Source: Brachionus rotundiformis
Lineage: Eukaryota; Rotifera; Eurotatoria; Ploima; Brachionidae
Length of the DNA stretch: 64,000 bases
Direction: 5' to 3'
Assembly (NCBI GenBank): GCA_016802295.1
Contig: JAESIW010000208.1
Coordinates: 544,515-608,514, forward strand
This document shows positions 32,388 through 44,114 of this stretch, piece by piece (position 1 is the stretch's first letter; each line of letters begins with the position of its first letter). Position numbers and translations under genes: made by a program. The notes beneath the pieces were generated by a model. It did no database searches. It saw only the letters and a program-made list of their open reading frames with translations, and was not told the origin of the DNA.

Positions 32388-32699
32388 GGAGTAAACTCCT
32401 TTTGAACTTTCTTATATCAGAAGAATAATGTCAGAGTCAATGAGTCAATGTAACAAGACTAAAATACTGTCGTGGCTCAGACATGAACCTAGAATGAAAG
32501 AAACGCGAATCCTAAAGAGAGGTTTTTAATGGACATCACAAGAACGAGTAAAGGTAAGACGGCCAGTAATAGCATGGATGTCATCAATCATGAAAGAGCT
32601 CACCGAAATGGATATGATATTGCTAGAAGCAAGGAGAAACAATCGACTTCAAGAAGAAAATTTTGCTCAATTGAATATTGGATGTAAAATAATCTATCA

Positions 32700-33340
32700 T
32701 TTTTATGTACAAACTGAATATTTTTCTAATTTGTAATAGATATTAAATTTATATTAAATTTCTCAAACCTTTTTTATCTAGAATATATTTAAATTTGTCC
32801 ATGGTACTTAAACTTTAAATAAAATAAAAATGGTCACTAATTTTTAGTAAAGATCATAGGTGTTAGATTGAGGTAAAAGTAAAAGCTTAGGTTTTTGATT
32901 TTAATTGTAACCAAATTGGTCAAATAGCTAATTGGTATTTTATCTAGATTGAGATGAGGTATTTGTTTATAGACAAATATTTTGTCATCAGTGAAAACAC
33001 TTTCAGGAAAGATGAATTAATTGTTGGAAAAACAAAATAAACTACACAAAAACAATGAATATACATTTAAAATATTATATAATCTTAAATAAGAATTATA
33101 TTTTGTTAGGTAAAGTAATTTTTAGTTTGATGATGTAAGCTATATTGTAAAGTTTTTTATAATTTTAAACTTAACTATTTCAAGAAGAGATTTAATTACA
33201 GAGAGCCGTGTGCATCCAATTAATGCAAATCGAATTCAAATTTGCACTCATACATTAAAATAATTTGATAAAAAATAAAAATTTAATCATAAATATTTTT
33301 TTTTAAAAATTTGAAATTTTGCTGATTAATTAAAAACTGT
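32700..33340. other. AT-rich spacer
   Basis: No gene recognised; 5' flank of UFD1. Confidence 0.5.
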
Positions 33341-33349
33341 TGATAAAAA

Positions 33350-34338
33350 ATGGTTAGCTTAATTTAATAGATTAATAATAATTAATTAAAACAACTTTCA
33401 TTTAGTTCAACTTTCGCTTTGAAGAAGCATTCCCGAATCTGGGACCCTACAGGAAACAATTAAAATGCTACCCGGTAATCATGATGCCTGGCAAACAAAG
33501 AGAAGAAGTAGACAAAGGCGGAAAAAGTATACCAAAGTTTAATTCAACCAAAATTCAAAGCAAAAAGATTTTATTTTAAGTTATATTGCCCACTTCGGCT
33601 TTGGACCACCTTACTCGTCTTCACATTGAATTTCCCATGTTATTCAAGCTGACCAACGAGAAATTAAAGAGAGAAACCCACTGTGGTGTGCTCGAATTCA
33701 TTGCCGATGAGGGCCGGTGCTATTTGCCATACTGGATGATGAAAAATTTGATGATTAAAGAGGGCGATATAATTTCAGTAGAGTACACTAAACTTCCAGT
33801 AGCTGAATTTGCCAAATTTCAGCCCCAGAGTGTTGACTTTCTGGAAATATCGAATCCCAAAGCAGTTTTGGAGAACATTTTCAGAGATTTTGCTTGTCTG
33901 ACCAGAGGAGATGTAGTTTCAATTAAATACAATGATAAGGAATATGAGCTGTGTATCCTAGAGACAAAACCGAAGGACGCGGTAAGCATTATCGAATGCG
34001 ACATGGATGTTGACTTTGCTCCACCAGTCGGCTATCAGGAACCAGTTAAACCCTCTACAAGTGGTTCAAAAAAGACAACATTTAACCCTTTGACCAAGCC
34101 ACCTGAGAAAACCCTCAGTCAGGGCTATCGTTTAGATGGGAAAGACAAAAAAAAAGTCGATACTGACACAGTCAAGAAAGAGGATCAAAAAGGGGTTCCG
34201 TTCTATGACTATAAGATCGGCTTGTTGCGTTTTCATCACAATTTCGACGAGATAGCTGACCAAATGGAAGTTGAAGCAACTAAACCCGAACCCAAAGGCT
34301 TTAAATTAAAGGAAATTGGAACCAAAACAACTGCTTAA
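33350..34338 (+). CDS. UFD1: Ubiquitin fusion degradation protein UFD1
   Basis: Three exons, 33350..33352, 33406..33526, 33581..34338, introns 53 and 54 nt, 293 aa (human 307). The first coding exon would be the ATG alone, followed by FNFRFEEAF, matching the short hydrophobic start of UFD1. The Nn and Nc subdomains are clear: DKGGKIILPTSALDHLTRL, FPMLFKLTN, THCGVLEFIADEG, CYLPYWMM, FQPQSVDFLEISNPKAVLEN, FACLTRGDVVSIKYN and VSIIECDMDVDFAPPVGY. A C-terminal FNPLT...YRLDGK region corresponds to the p97/NPL4-binding part. UFD1-NPL4 is the cofactor that brings ubiquitinated substrates to p97/VCP, for example in ER-associated degradation. AATAAA near 34411. Confidence 0.95.
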
Positions 34339-34584
34339 TTAATTTATATTAATTGTTGTACAATGTAAATAATTTTTTTTATCTATTAAATATATTATTA
34401 TTTTTATATTTAAAATAAATATATATTTTTTTTCTACATGTGGGCATTAATAAATATTTTGAAATTTAAAATAATCTTTAATTTCGAGCTAATAATCCTG
34501 TTTTATGACATTTTAAAAATGTCAAAACCTTTTATCAAATTTGTTATAAGAATTGAAAATTAATATTAAAAAAAATAATTAAAA

Positions 34585-35663
34585 ATGAAGATTTTGAATT
34601 TTTTTGCTTTTATTTTTTCATTAAATGAGCTGAGTGCAGAGGACTTGTGTGATTCTCATAACAGAGATTGCCACTTAGGTAAAACCAAAAATTATCTAAT
34701 GCTTCCTGAGAATAAAAAAGCATTTACATCTTTTTAATATTTGTAGAAAATGTTCGACAAATTTACCAATGCAACCCGAATCCATGTCTTAACTTGGGTA
34801 AATGTATCTATAATTATCCAGCCTATAGATGTGTATGCACTGTTTTGTTCACTGGTGCTCGTTGTGAGATCCCGATCAAGCCTGTAGTTCCGCAGTCTTC
34901 CTGCAGTAGCGCTCCATGCCAAAATGGTGGTACATGTCGGGTAAGCAGTCCGTCATTTTATTGCCAATGCCCTCCCAGATACACTGGCTCACGCTGCGAA
35001 GTTCTGATTCCTTTTGGAGCTAATCCGTGTGATAGCAGTCCTTGTCGTAGCGGTGGCACTTGTAGAGTTCTTAACAGAAATGGAAGAGATGAATTTTATT
35101 GCGAATGTCCATTGGGCACGTCTGGTCTACAGTGTGAAAAAACTACATCGGTATCCCAAGCAAACCCTTGTTCACCAAATCCATGCGCAAACAGCGGAAA
35201 ATGCCAAATTAACTCACCCAATTCGTTCATTTGTGTCTGTCCAGTACAATTTACTGGTGAAAAATGTGAATTTTTGGTACAAGGATTAAAAAATCCATGT
35301 GCAAACAATCAGTGTAGAAATGGTGGAACTTGCCAAGCCAATTTTAACACTGGCGGCTATTCCTGCGTTTGCCCGAATTCATATGTTGGTCAATTTTGTG
35401 AGACAAGTATCAAAGAATACAGCTCGTGTCAGAGTAATCCTTGCTTAAATGGTGGCTATTGCAAAAATGCTCGAAATGCTTTTTATTGTTACTGTCCGAA
35501 TGAATTTACTGGCCTAAGATGCGAGATACCTGCTGATAATTCCAATCTGTGCACTTGGAATCAATGCTACAATGGAGCTACTTGTAGAGTCTTTGAACGA
35601 TCAATCTATTGTCAGTGTCCAGCCAAATATACTGGACGAAGATGCGAAACACTTATATCATAG
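34585..35663 (+). CDS. Secreted protein with seven EGF repeats
   Basis: Two exons, 34585..34678 and 34747..35663, intron 68 nt, 336 aa. Signal peptide MKILNFFAFIFSLNELSA, a short linker, then seven EGF-like domains with regular six-Cys spacing, including APCQNGGTC, SPCRSGGTC, NQCRNGGTC and NPCLNGGYC, most ending (Y/F)(T/V)G..C. None has a clear calcium-binding start. The last EGF is followed almost directly by the stop, with no TM helix or GPI signal, so it is probably secreted. Related in style to the EGF genes at 16 and 37-41 kb. Function not assigned. Confidence 0.88.
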
Positions 35664-35669
35664 AAAATT

Positions 35670-37370
35670 GATTTAATTTTTTTTATTTGTAAAGGAATAA
35701 GACTTTTAGTTTTTTTATATTTTTTTAAATAAAATTTTTATTATATTACATCTTGATATTTTTTGAATAGCAAACTTATTACTTAGTTCTTTTTGACTTT
35801 GGAAATAAGCTGTTTTTGGAAGTATCAAAGAAGTCATGAAATGTGTTCTTTTAAGATTAACCTCTAAAGCCACTCTTAAGTATTCATGCTAGTCATATTT
35901 CAATAAAAAAAAATGGGACAGAAGATAAGATACTGAAAGCTTACCAAGAGAGAAAAAATTTTTTGGAAATCTTAAAGAAACATGTAGGTCTTATCAACAT
36001 TAATTTGACCAGTTGGTAAAATTTACATGGACCAGAGGATTGTATGAACCAGACCAGAGGTCTACAAAATTACAAAATTACTTGTCATTTTAGTACCTTG
36101 TTTATTCAGAGAACACTTTTCGCCACCAGTCTAAAACCAAGCAGTTAAAGTAGATAATCTGATTATTAATTAAATCAATTGAAAATAATTAAATATTCAA
36201 ATTTAGCTTGATATTGTCATTTTTGAAAAAATACTAAACTTTTTTTTTAAAAATTTATAATTTTTAATCGATTCAAGTCAAGCTAAGAGATTAATAATTT
36301 ACCAAAAGGATACTAATAAGCTATTACACCATAAAGGTCAATCAATTAGATTTAAAGCTTGAATAAATAATCAATTAAAAAAATTTGTTTAACTAAAATT
36401 ATCAATTTAAAAATATTAATTTATTTAAATCAAAAATAAATATAAAATTCATTGCTTTTGCAAAATTTTATTTGGAAAAATTTCACTGATTAGACCATTA
36501 AAACTGTTATGTAAGAGTGAAAATGATTACTTGGTCTTGAGGGTATTTAAAAATTTTATTTGAAGAGATAAAAATTTTTTAATAAGCTTAAAGTAAACAA
36601 AAATTTTAAGTTTTGTATTCAGAAGTAGATCACGCATAAGCTATAAAGCCAAGTTCGCCCCTAATTTATCTGATGTCATTACCACAATTTGGCCTATATC
36701 TGGCAAACTTAAATTGATTTACGAAAAAAAATTCATTTTCTATTTCTAAAATTATTTTTATCAAAATAAATAAATTGACACAAAAATTGGCAAAGGAGCT
36801 AAAAATTTTTTCCAAAATCTTTTGAATATTTGACTTATGATTGTTAAAATTTTTGCTTAATCACCAATAATATTCGGATTGATTGCCATTCCAAGGTATT
36901 AGACAACAAAAAAATCTAATATTTGATCACAATTATAAGTGATATTTAAAATAAATAGCTTTAATCTTTGTTATCTTCAAGGAATTTCTCATTGCGCTCA
37001 GGTGCATTGGTATTTTGAGTAGCTTGAAATTTACATAATCAAAATAATTGTTTACCTTTGAATTAAAAACCCACTGATCATAGTCATTACGGTGACGTTA
37101 CGTGGGATTAAATTCAAAGATAGTTTTAAAAAAAAACATTTAAATTAAACAAAACTTGGAGCACAAATAGCCTTAAACAAAAAATCATCTTTTCTAATCC
37201 GAATTACATGATTATTTGTTTAAATACCAATTAGAGAGGATATGATTGTCGCAATTTTTCCTAGTCCCACTACAATCTTGATAAATTCATTCTTTTATTA
37301 TTCATTTAACTTAAATTATATAAATTCACATAAATCTAGACCTTAAAATTAGAATTAAATAAACTAAGAA
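35670..37370. other. AT-rich intergenic stretch (1.7 kb)
   Basis: No gene or recognisable repeat family seen. Confidence 0.5.
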
Positions 37371-37375
37371 AAAAA

Positions 37376-40300
37376 ATGATAAAATCCTTGAGCCTCGCTC
37401 TGTTCATATTAGCCGTCCTGACCAAGCCTTCGGTACAGCAGTACAATGGAGGCTCAGCGCCTTTGTGTGTGCAAACAGGCGCATGCAACCAGCCAGCAAG
37501 TACTTAAATTGACCAAACTTTAGCTTGGACACAACCATCATTTATTTTACTTTCATTTTAGTCAATCCATGCTCACCTAACCCTTGCCTCAACTATGGAA
37601 TATGCAGCTCTAACGATGGAGTCACCTTTAAATGCACCTGTTCACCTAGTAAATTGGAATAAAAAAAATTTTCCCAAATTTTTGTTAAACTCTTATTTCT
37701 GAAGATTATTCTGGTGTTCGATGTGAAAGACCAGCACAGACTAACCCTTGTCAGAATAACCTTTGCGGACAGCAAAGCAATCCATGTGGCAACAATCCTT
37801 GCCAAAATGGAGGCTCTTGTGTCACATCTGGAACTCAAGGCTACATATGTCACTGTCCAGTGTATTACACGGGACAAAAATGCGAGATTTACACACCACC
37901 ACGTCCTGTTACCACCACATCACAAACAGGTATAAACCCTTGCCAGAACAACCTTTGCGGACAGCAAAGCAATCCATGTGGCAACAATCCTTGCCAAAAT
38001 GGAGGCTCTTGTGTCACATCTGGAACTCAAGGCTACATATGTCACTGTCCAATGTATTACACGGGACAAAAATGCGAGATTTACACACCACCACGTCCTG
38101 TTACCACCACATCACAAACAGGTATAAACCCTTGCCAGAACAACCTTTGCGGACAGCAAAGCAATCCATGTGGCAATAATCCTTGCCAAAATGGAGGCTC
38201 TTGTGTCACATCTGGAACTCAAGGCTACATATGTCACTGTCCAGTGTATTACACGGGACAAAAATGCGAGATTTACACACCACCACGTCCTGTTACCACC
38301 ACAAAACAGCCAGTGCCCAACCCATGTTTGTCTAACCCATGTGCCCAAGGCAGCACTTGTTTATACAACATCCAGTCCGTCAACAACCCAGTATTTATGT
38401 GCGTTTGTCCTCCTAACATGCAGGGAACACGCTGCGACCAACCAGTGAGTCCGTGCTCGTCAAATCCGTGCAAAAATGGCGGAACTTGTGTCTCAATCAA
38501 TCAAGTCAGTGCCAATCCACCTTATGCTTGTGTTTGTCCAAATACACACACTGGACTTACCTGTGAAGCTCCAGTGCAACAAAACCCTTGTCCTTCGAAC
38601 ACCTGTGGCCAAACAAATCAGTGCCAGAATGGCGGCTGGTTGCAAAATGGCTATTGTCTTTGCCCTTCAAAGTATACTGGAAAATTTTGTGAAATTCAAG
38701 TTCAGCAAAATTTGTGCCAAAACAATATATGTGGAAACAATAACCAAAACGCTTGTGCTAACAATCCTTGCCAGAATGGCGGTACTTGTGTGCCAATCAA
38801 AGATACCAACGCTAATCCACCATACGCTTGTGTCTGTCCCGTAGCCTACACTGGTCTTAAGTGTGAAATATTTCAGGCTACTACTACAACTACTACTACA
38901 TCAACACAGCCTCCCAACCCTTGTGCCGCCAACCCATGTCAGAACGGTCGATGCATACCAATCACACAGCCTAGTTCTGTCAAGTACGTCTGCATATGCT
39001 ACCCCAATTATTCTGGTCCTAGCTGCAATCAGTACAATCCACCAACCACCACAACTACAACCACCACCACGACTCAAAAACCAGATCCATGTTTGTCCAG
39101 ACCGTGCCAAAACGGTGGTACATGTGTCACATTGAATATTGCTAATGTGGCTCCCTTTGCTTGTTTGTGTACTCGTGACTTTACTGGTAAATATTGCGAG
39201 AACAGATTAGACACTTGCCAATGTCTTAATGGAGGCACTTGTCAAAATGGCGTTTGTTATTGTCCTGTCAACTACACTGGCCGAAGATGCGAAACCCTAG
39301 TCCAACAAAATCCATGCCAGAACAGCTATTGTGGCAATAACTACCAATTCAATCCGTGCAGCAATAATCCGTGCCAAAATGGCGGAACTTGCCAAAGAAA
39401 TGGCCAAAATTTTGTATGCTCTTGTCCAATTCGATACACTGGAGTCAGATGTGAACAATATGTTCAGAATCAAAATCCATGCCAAAGCAGCTACTGTGGC
39501 AACAAGCAGTCAAATGATCCGTGCTCAAGCAGCCCGTGCAAAAATGGGGCCACATGCAGATCGACCGGATTCGGCTACCAGTGTGACTGTGTGGTCGGAT
39601 TTGTTGGCAATCAGTGCGAGACCAGGCAGTTTATTGACTTGTGTGCCACTAATTCTTGTTACAATGGTGGTAAGTAATTTAAATTGTTATGTATTTTCTT
39701 CTAGCCGGTGATAATAAACAATTAATACGACATTATGATAAACATTTTCGGCATGTATAAATGCGTTAATAATAATATCGACTATTTTTAATAATAATAA
39801 TAATAATAATAATAATTAATAAATAATTTTAAAATGTTTTTTAAAATCGCTCGTTTAAAACAAAAAATTAAAAATAATATTTTTTATTAAATATAAAAAA
39901 TTGATTAATTTAATTTTAGATAATAGTATGTCAATTATAAAGATTATTTTAAATTCGAAAAGATTAATTAGATTTATTTTGTCAACTTGTCCTCTATGGG
40001 CAGTTAATTTTTAATCAAATATATAAAAATTAATTAACTACTAAACTAATTTAATTTAATATCTTTAAATTAAGTCTATTTAGTAATTAAATTGTTTAAA
40101 AAAGTCTGGTAATGGTTTAAGTGGCTAATTAAGCTTTTATTTGAAGATAATTTAGGAAAGGGAAATGTCCAGGGCAGCCCCGAATGGCATGGTCTTTTTT
40201 CTAGCCCTTTTTTAGAAATATTAATTAAACAAAATTTAGAGTAATAAAAAAATAATTGGAAAGCTTTTAAATTGTATCTTTATTTATATTCAAAATTATT

Positions 40301-41208
40301 CATAACTTTAGATAGTAAATCACTTGATTAATTAATTGTTTAATTTAAATCTGATTAGATAAGCATTTAAAATTTTTTCAAAAGGTACATGCCAAACACT
40401 TCGCCGAGGCCAAGACCAGTATACAGTTATGTGCCATTGTCCTCCAGAGTACACGGGCTCTAGATGCCAGATAAAAGCTGGAGTAACCACCACACGCCAA
40501 GCAAATATCGCTTTGCCATGTCAATGCTTGAACGGTGGTGTGTGCAAATCTGGTGTGTGCGAATGTCCGGCGAATTTTTACGGAACAAGGTGCGAATTTC
40601 AGCGCAATTTTCAGACCACTACGCTGGCACCGGTCAATCAGGAAGTCAAATGTCCATCTGGTTTGTGCATAAATGGCAGATGTGCCCAAGCACGAGGAAG
40701 TGGATTTTTTTGTGTTTGCAACTATGGATGGACTGGATCACGGTGCACAATTCGAAATTTTTGCCAAACTCATTCAGCTCAGTGCAAAAATGGCGGCATC
40801 TGTCTGAATGCCGACAATGGTTTCATGTGCAAGTGTCGTCCAGGCTTCACAGGACAAAACTGTGAACAGACTCAAAACGAATTGCAAATTCAAATAACAT
40901 ATCCCTGTGGACAGAGTCCATGTCCTCAAACTTCTAATGCAGATAGTTATTGTCAGAATGGTGGAACTAGCTATACACAAAATGGAAACGAAATGTGTCA
41001 ATGTCCAAGAGGTTACATTGGCTTGAAATGCGAGGTTGACATTTGTAAACAGGAAAAGCTGATCGGACCTTGTAAGCAATCCATACCACGCTATTACTAC
41101 AATTCGCAGACAAAAGCCTGTGAGTCTTTCTTGTTCGGCGGCTGTAGTGCAAATGAAAACAACTTTGCCAGCTTGGAAAGCTGTAATTTTAACTGTAAAG
41201 GTCATTAG
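37376..41208 (+). CDS. 999-aa EGF-repeat protein with C-terminal Kunitz domain
   Basis: Four exons, 37376..37499, 37562..37648, 37705..39669, 40385..41208; introns 62, 56 and 715 nt. Signal peptide (MIKSLSLALFILAVLT), then about 18 EGF-like units, many in an extended form with an extra leading Cys pair (CQNNLCGQQSNPC...). Thr-rich linkers (TTTTTT, about residues 475-530) interrupt the array. The C-terminus is a Kunitz/BPTI domain, CKQEKLIGPC...FGGC...C...C, with Lys at the P1 position (GPCK), predicting inhibition of trypsin-like proteases. The splice into exon 4 exactly restores an NGGTC motif. No TM segment, so extracellular. Three tandem 192-bp units in exon 3 are almost identical. Role in matrix, mucus or defence is inference. 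Confidence 0.9.
37743..38315 (+). repeat. Three 192-bp coding tandem repeats
   Basis: The same 64-codon unit (one extended EGF plus a TPPRPVTTTSQTG linker) recurs at a period of exactly 192 bp, seen for instance with CTTTGCGGACAG at 37761, 37953 and 38145. Copies differ by only a few bases. The reading frame is kept. Confidence 0.95.
39670..40384 (+). other. Unusually long intron with TAA microsatellite
   Basis: 715-nt intron (GTAAGT...AAAAG), over ten times the usual intron here. It holds a TAA/AAT trinucleotide run at about 39791-39820 and AT-rich sequence; no gene or clear transposon inside. Confidence 0.7.
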
Positions 41209-41209
41209 A

Positions 41210-41835
41210 GTTGACTATTGCCAACTTAAATACATGTTTTTATTTATTTTTTATTAATTATTTTTGAAATTTATTTTAATAAAATATTTATTAAATTAAA
41301 CTGAATCAGTACTATAAAGCTCGAATTATAACCTGTCATCCCTATTGTCATCATTCGATCTTATAGTCCATCATTTTCAGTGGTAAAAATTAATTATTGA
41401 TGGTAAATCAGACAGAAATTGGTTTGATTTCATTTTAAAATCAATGTTGGATTGTAAAGTCATCATTTTCCATCTTTAAGATAATGAAACCATTTAAAAT
41501 AATTTTGGGTGAAAAAAAATTATTTTTTTCTTTATTTTAAACCAAAATTTACTGCAGCTAGAGTGCTTTGAGATTTTTTTAAAATTATATAATTTTCAAT
41601 GCTGACTTTAAAATAGTCTTGTCAATCCTCTAGAAAGACTGGATTAAATTTGAAAAGTATGTCATTTGGTTATTCGAATTCTAGAAGAAGTCAGTCATGC
41701 AATTATTGGTGGCTCATTGGTGGTTGTATTCTCTCTTACCAATGCTTTTTTCAGTAGTTTTGATGCAGGAAAATGAAAAGTCAAAAAAAAGCACTCCTTT
41801 TACCAATTTTTGCCAAAATAGAAAGATTGTTTAGT
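41210..41835. other. AT-rich spacer
   Basis: AATAAA near 41278 probably ends the EGF/Kunitz transcript. Nothing else recognised. Confidence 0.5.
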
Positions 41836-41839
41836 AATG

Positions 41840-42130
41840 TTATTTGGAACTGGCATGATGGTTTATGTTTATTGTGACTAAGTCACTTGGGGACTGCGGG
41901 ATAATGATTCTTTTGAACCCAAACAGGTCAATTAGATTCATTTCTGATGTGAAATCCATAAACCCTTCTTTTTTGTCTTGAAGGTATCCCTCAACATCGA
42001 CAAATAGACTTTTATTATTATCATTTACAAAAAACTTTATGCAACTTATCTCTTTATTTTTCTGATAATCCAAAAATAGTTTGCTTTGGACAGCATTGTA
42101 CAAAAGTTTATACACATTAGTTTTTTTCAA
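41840..42130 (-). CDS. Possible exon or short hypothetical gene
   Basis: The frame is open for about 96 codons without an ATG start; an acceptor-like TTTATTAAG precedes it, so it may be the last exon of a gene whose upstream exon I cannot find. The peptide (for example LYNAVQSKLFLDYQ, IKFFVNDNNKSLFVDVEGYL, DLFGFKRIIIP) has the mixed composition of a folded protein rather than AT-rich noise. No family recognised. It could be a gene fragment cut off by the foldback element next to it. Confidence 0.3.
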   Translation of the reverse strand: MKKTNVYKLLYNAVQSKLFLDYQKNKEISCIKFFVNDNNKSLFVDVEGYLQDKKEGFMDFTSEMNLIDLFGFKRIIIPQSPSDLVTININHHASSK

Positions 42131-42239
42131 CTTAATAAAATAAAATAAAGTCTTGAAAATTCATTTAAAAAAATATGGTTTTCAGAAATACAGTCTTTCT
42201 CTATCAAATTGATACAAAATACATGATAATAAAATTTTA

Positions 42240-42612
42240 CACTCAGGGGGTTGTGAAGTTGGTTTCAATTCGATCATTTCAATTCAGAAAAACTTGAATA
42301 ACTATTTTACTGAAAGAGATAATTTAGTTCCATAAAATGCTCAATTGTAAGCAAATTTGCTTAATTCAGTAAAATAAGTCTGCAAAATACTCTGCAATTT
42401 TATGCATTTTGCACGCCATTAAAAAGTATTCAAATCAATTGTGCACTCACTTTGCAGAGTTTTTGCAGACATATATTTTCATATTAAGCAAAGTTGCTTA
42501 AACATTAAGCAGTTTACAGAACTAAATTATTCCTTATAGTAAAAAAGTTATTCAAATTTTTCTGAATTGAAACGATCGAATTGTAAAGAACTTCACAGCC
42601 CCTACACTCAGC
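42240..42612. mobile_element. Foldback MITE with long imperfect inverted repeats
   Basis: The left half (GGGGGTTGTGAAGTTGG..., then CAATTCGATC, TTTCAATTCAGAAAAA) is mirrored by the right half (...TTTTTCTGAATTGAAACGATCG, AACTTCACAGCCCC). The arms pair over roughly 110 bases each. No ORF. Confidence 0.75.
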
Positions 42613-42889
42613 TAAAAAGATTGAAAGAAAAAGAAGACCACGAAAAAGTCAATCAAGAAATGTTGCACAAAAGTTTAGGCACAAATCATTAATAATCTCT
42701 AATTAAAACTTAATAAATTGACTTGATTTCTAAATATTTAGAATTCAAAAATTATCTAATATGTGTTAATTTGATAAATATTACACCGATATAAAAAGTA
42801 CTAGTCAATGTCTGTGATCCAGTAAACCTAGATGCTGAAAAAATAGGAACCTTGGTAAAAATGGGTAAAAAAAGCTTTAAAAGTGAAAT

Positions 42890-43725
42890 ACAAGTCAGAT
42901 AATTGATCTCATCTGTCAGATAATATGATGAGAGAATCAGAAAAAATGTGTGTAAGGCGGGTTAATGAATGATAAAACAAGTATACTTTTGAATAGTTTA
43001 TTAAATAATTGTTGAGCTCTAACAATTTATAAAGTTAGTGTAATTACTAGAATATGTTCTCCTAGAATTTCTCAACTGATACGTAGAGTGTATTACATGT
43101 GTGAGAAGGACCAAAAAATTTTAATGCTCATGGACCCCAATCGAATCAACAAGCCCTGAGAAAGCAAGAAAGCTAACTTACAGGGACCAGAATAGCTAAT
43201 TTATTCAAGAAGAAATTTCTACAATAAGTAAAAAGAAGTTGGCCTAAGTTTAATTCTAAAATGTAAGGTTAGTAGAGATTTCTGACTATTAATGATATAG
43301 GAACTTAAACGGCCTTGAAAAACCATTGCTTACTGTGTCAGATCGAATCAAAATATTAAAATGGTGTGAAGAAAGATTGAACTGCACAACTGAACGTTGG
43401 AAGGGTATGTTATAGTGATGAGTTCAACTCTGAGACGTTCAATAGAAAATCAAGGGTTAAAGTTAAAAGTTTAAATAAAAGTAAAATATGGCCATAGATT
43501 TGTGATACCAACTATTCAAAGTGGTGGAGATTCCGCAGAAATATGGGGATGCATCAGCAGTAAAGATACAGGATGTTGTCGTATATATGAGGATCGAATT
43601 AATCAACATTTCTCCAAGGAGACATTAGAAAATTAACTGTTGGCATCAGTCGATATTTTTTACCAAAGACATAATCCTTGTTTTTTTTCAACAGGATGGA
43701 TGCTTTGAGCTGGATACTATCTTAA
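42890..43725 (+). pseudogene. Tc1/mariner-like transposase relic
   Basis: Decayed frames give RKLTYRDQN, KPLLTVSDRIKILKWCEE, W-KGM-YSDEFNSETF (first catalytic Asp region), EIWGCISSKDTGC, EDRINQHFSKETL and PCFFQQDG (second catalytic region), in Tc1 order, then it is cut off at the foldback element at 43727. Many stops and frameshifts. A lineage different from the copies at 20.5 and 28.4 kb. Confidence 0.75.
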
Positions 43726-43726
43726 T

Positions 43727-44112
43727 TAAGGGTTTTGTGAAATTCAGTACAAAATGGCAAAAAGAACAGAAAAAAATGTAAAAAAATTGAATAACTTTTT
43801 TTTCTAAAGGTTTAAACCTAATTCTGTAAATGCAAGATAGTGAAACATTCAAAGTTGCATCAAATATCTATGTCTGCTAATTTTGCAGAGTTCAGCAGAA
43901 ATTAAATTTCAATATAATCGAGTGTAGTGCATTTTATTTTGTAGAGATTTTGCTCATCATTAGTAGACTTTTACAGTTGATGCAACTTTGAATGTTGCAC
44001 CATTCTGCATTCACAGAATTAATTTTAAACTTTTAGAAGAAAAGTTATTTAATTTTTTTACACTTTGTTCTGTTCTTTTGTACTGAACTTCACAAAACCT
44101 TAATTAAGCAGT
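43727..44112. mobile_element. Foldback MITE with TTAATTAAGG ends
   Basis: Left TTAATTAAGGGTTTTGTGAA and right TTCACAAAACCTTAATTAA are inverted repeats. Pairing continues inward through TTCAGTACAAAA, GAATAACTTTT-type and CATTCAAAGTTGCATCAA blocks, about 140 bases per arm. It interrupts the Tc1-like relic. The outer GTGAA(G/A)TT resembles the 42.2-kb foldback, so the two may be related. Confidence 0.75.
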
Positions 44113-44114
44113 TT

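Larger units (their letters stand above)
31320..32700 (+). pseudogene. RTE-like retrotransposon relic with nested insertions
   Basis: Broken blocks in order: NFVEYKMAFD, an interrupted YGIP-QKIVKLFYGNFECS, LEKGQSENFKV, LEDLDFADDLVL (the FADD catalytic box), then RILKRGF-stop-WTSQER...KVRRPVIAWMSS of the C-terminal region. Near-relatives at 50.6, 55.2 and 62 kb. Interrupted by a short MITE at about 31414-31476 and a foldback element at about 31995-32387. Confidence 0.8.

Noticed and set aside
37593..39485. Numerous minus-strand and alternative-frame ORFs over the EGF arrays
   Set aside because: Shadows of Cys-rich EGF coding sequence; the true frame is continuous across introns with intact Cys spacing.
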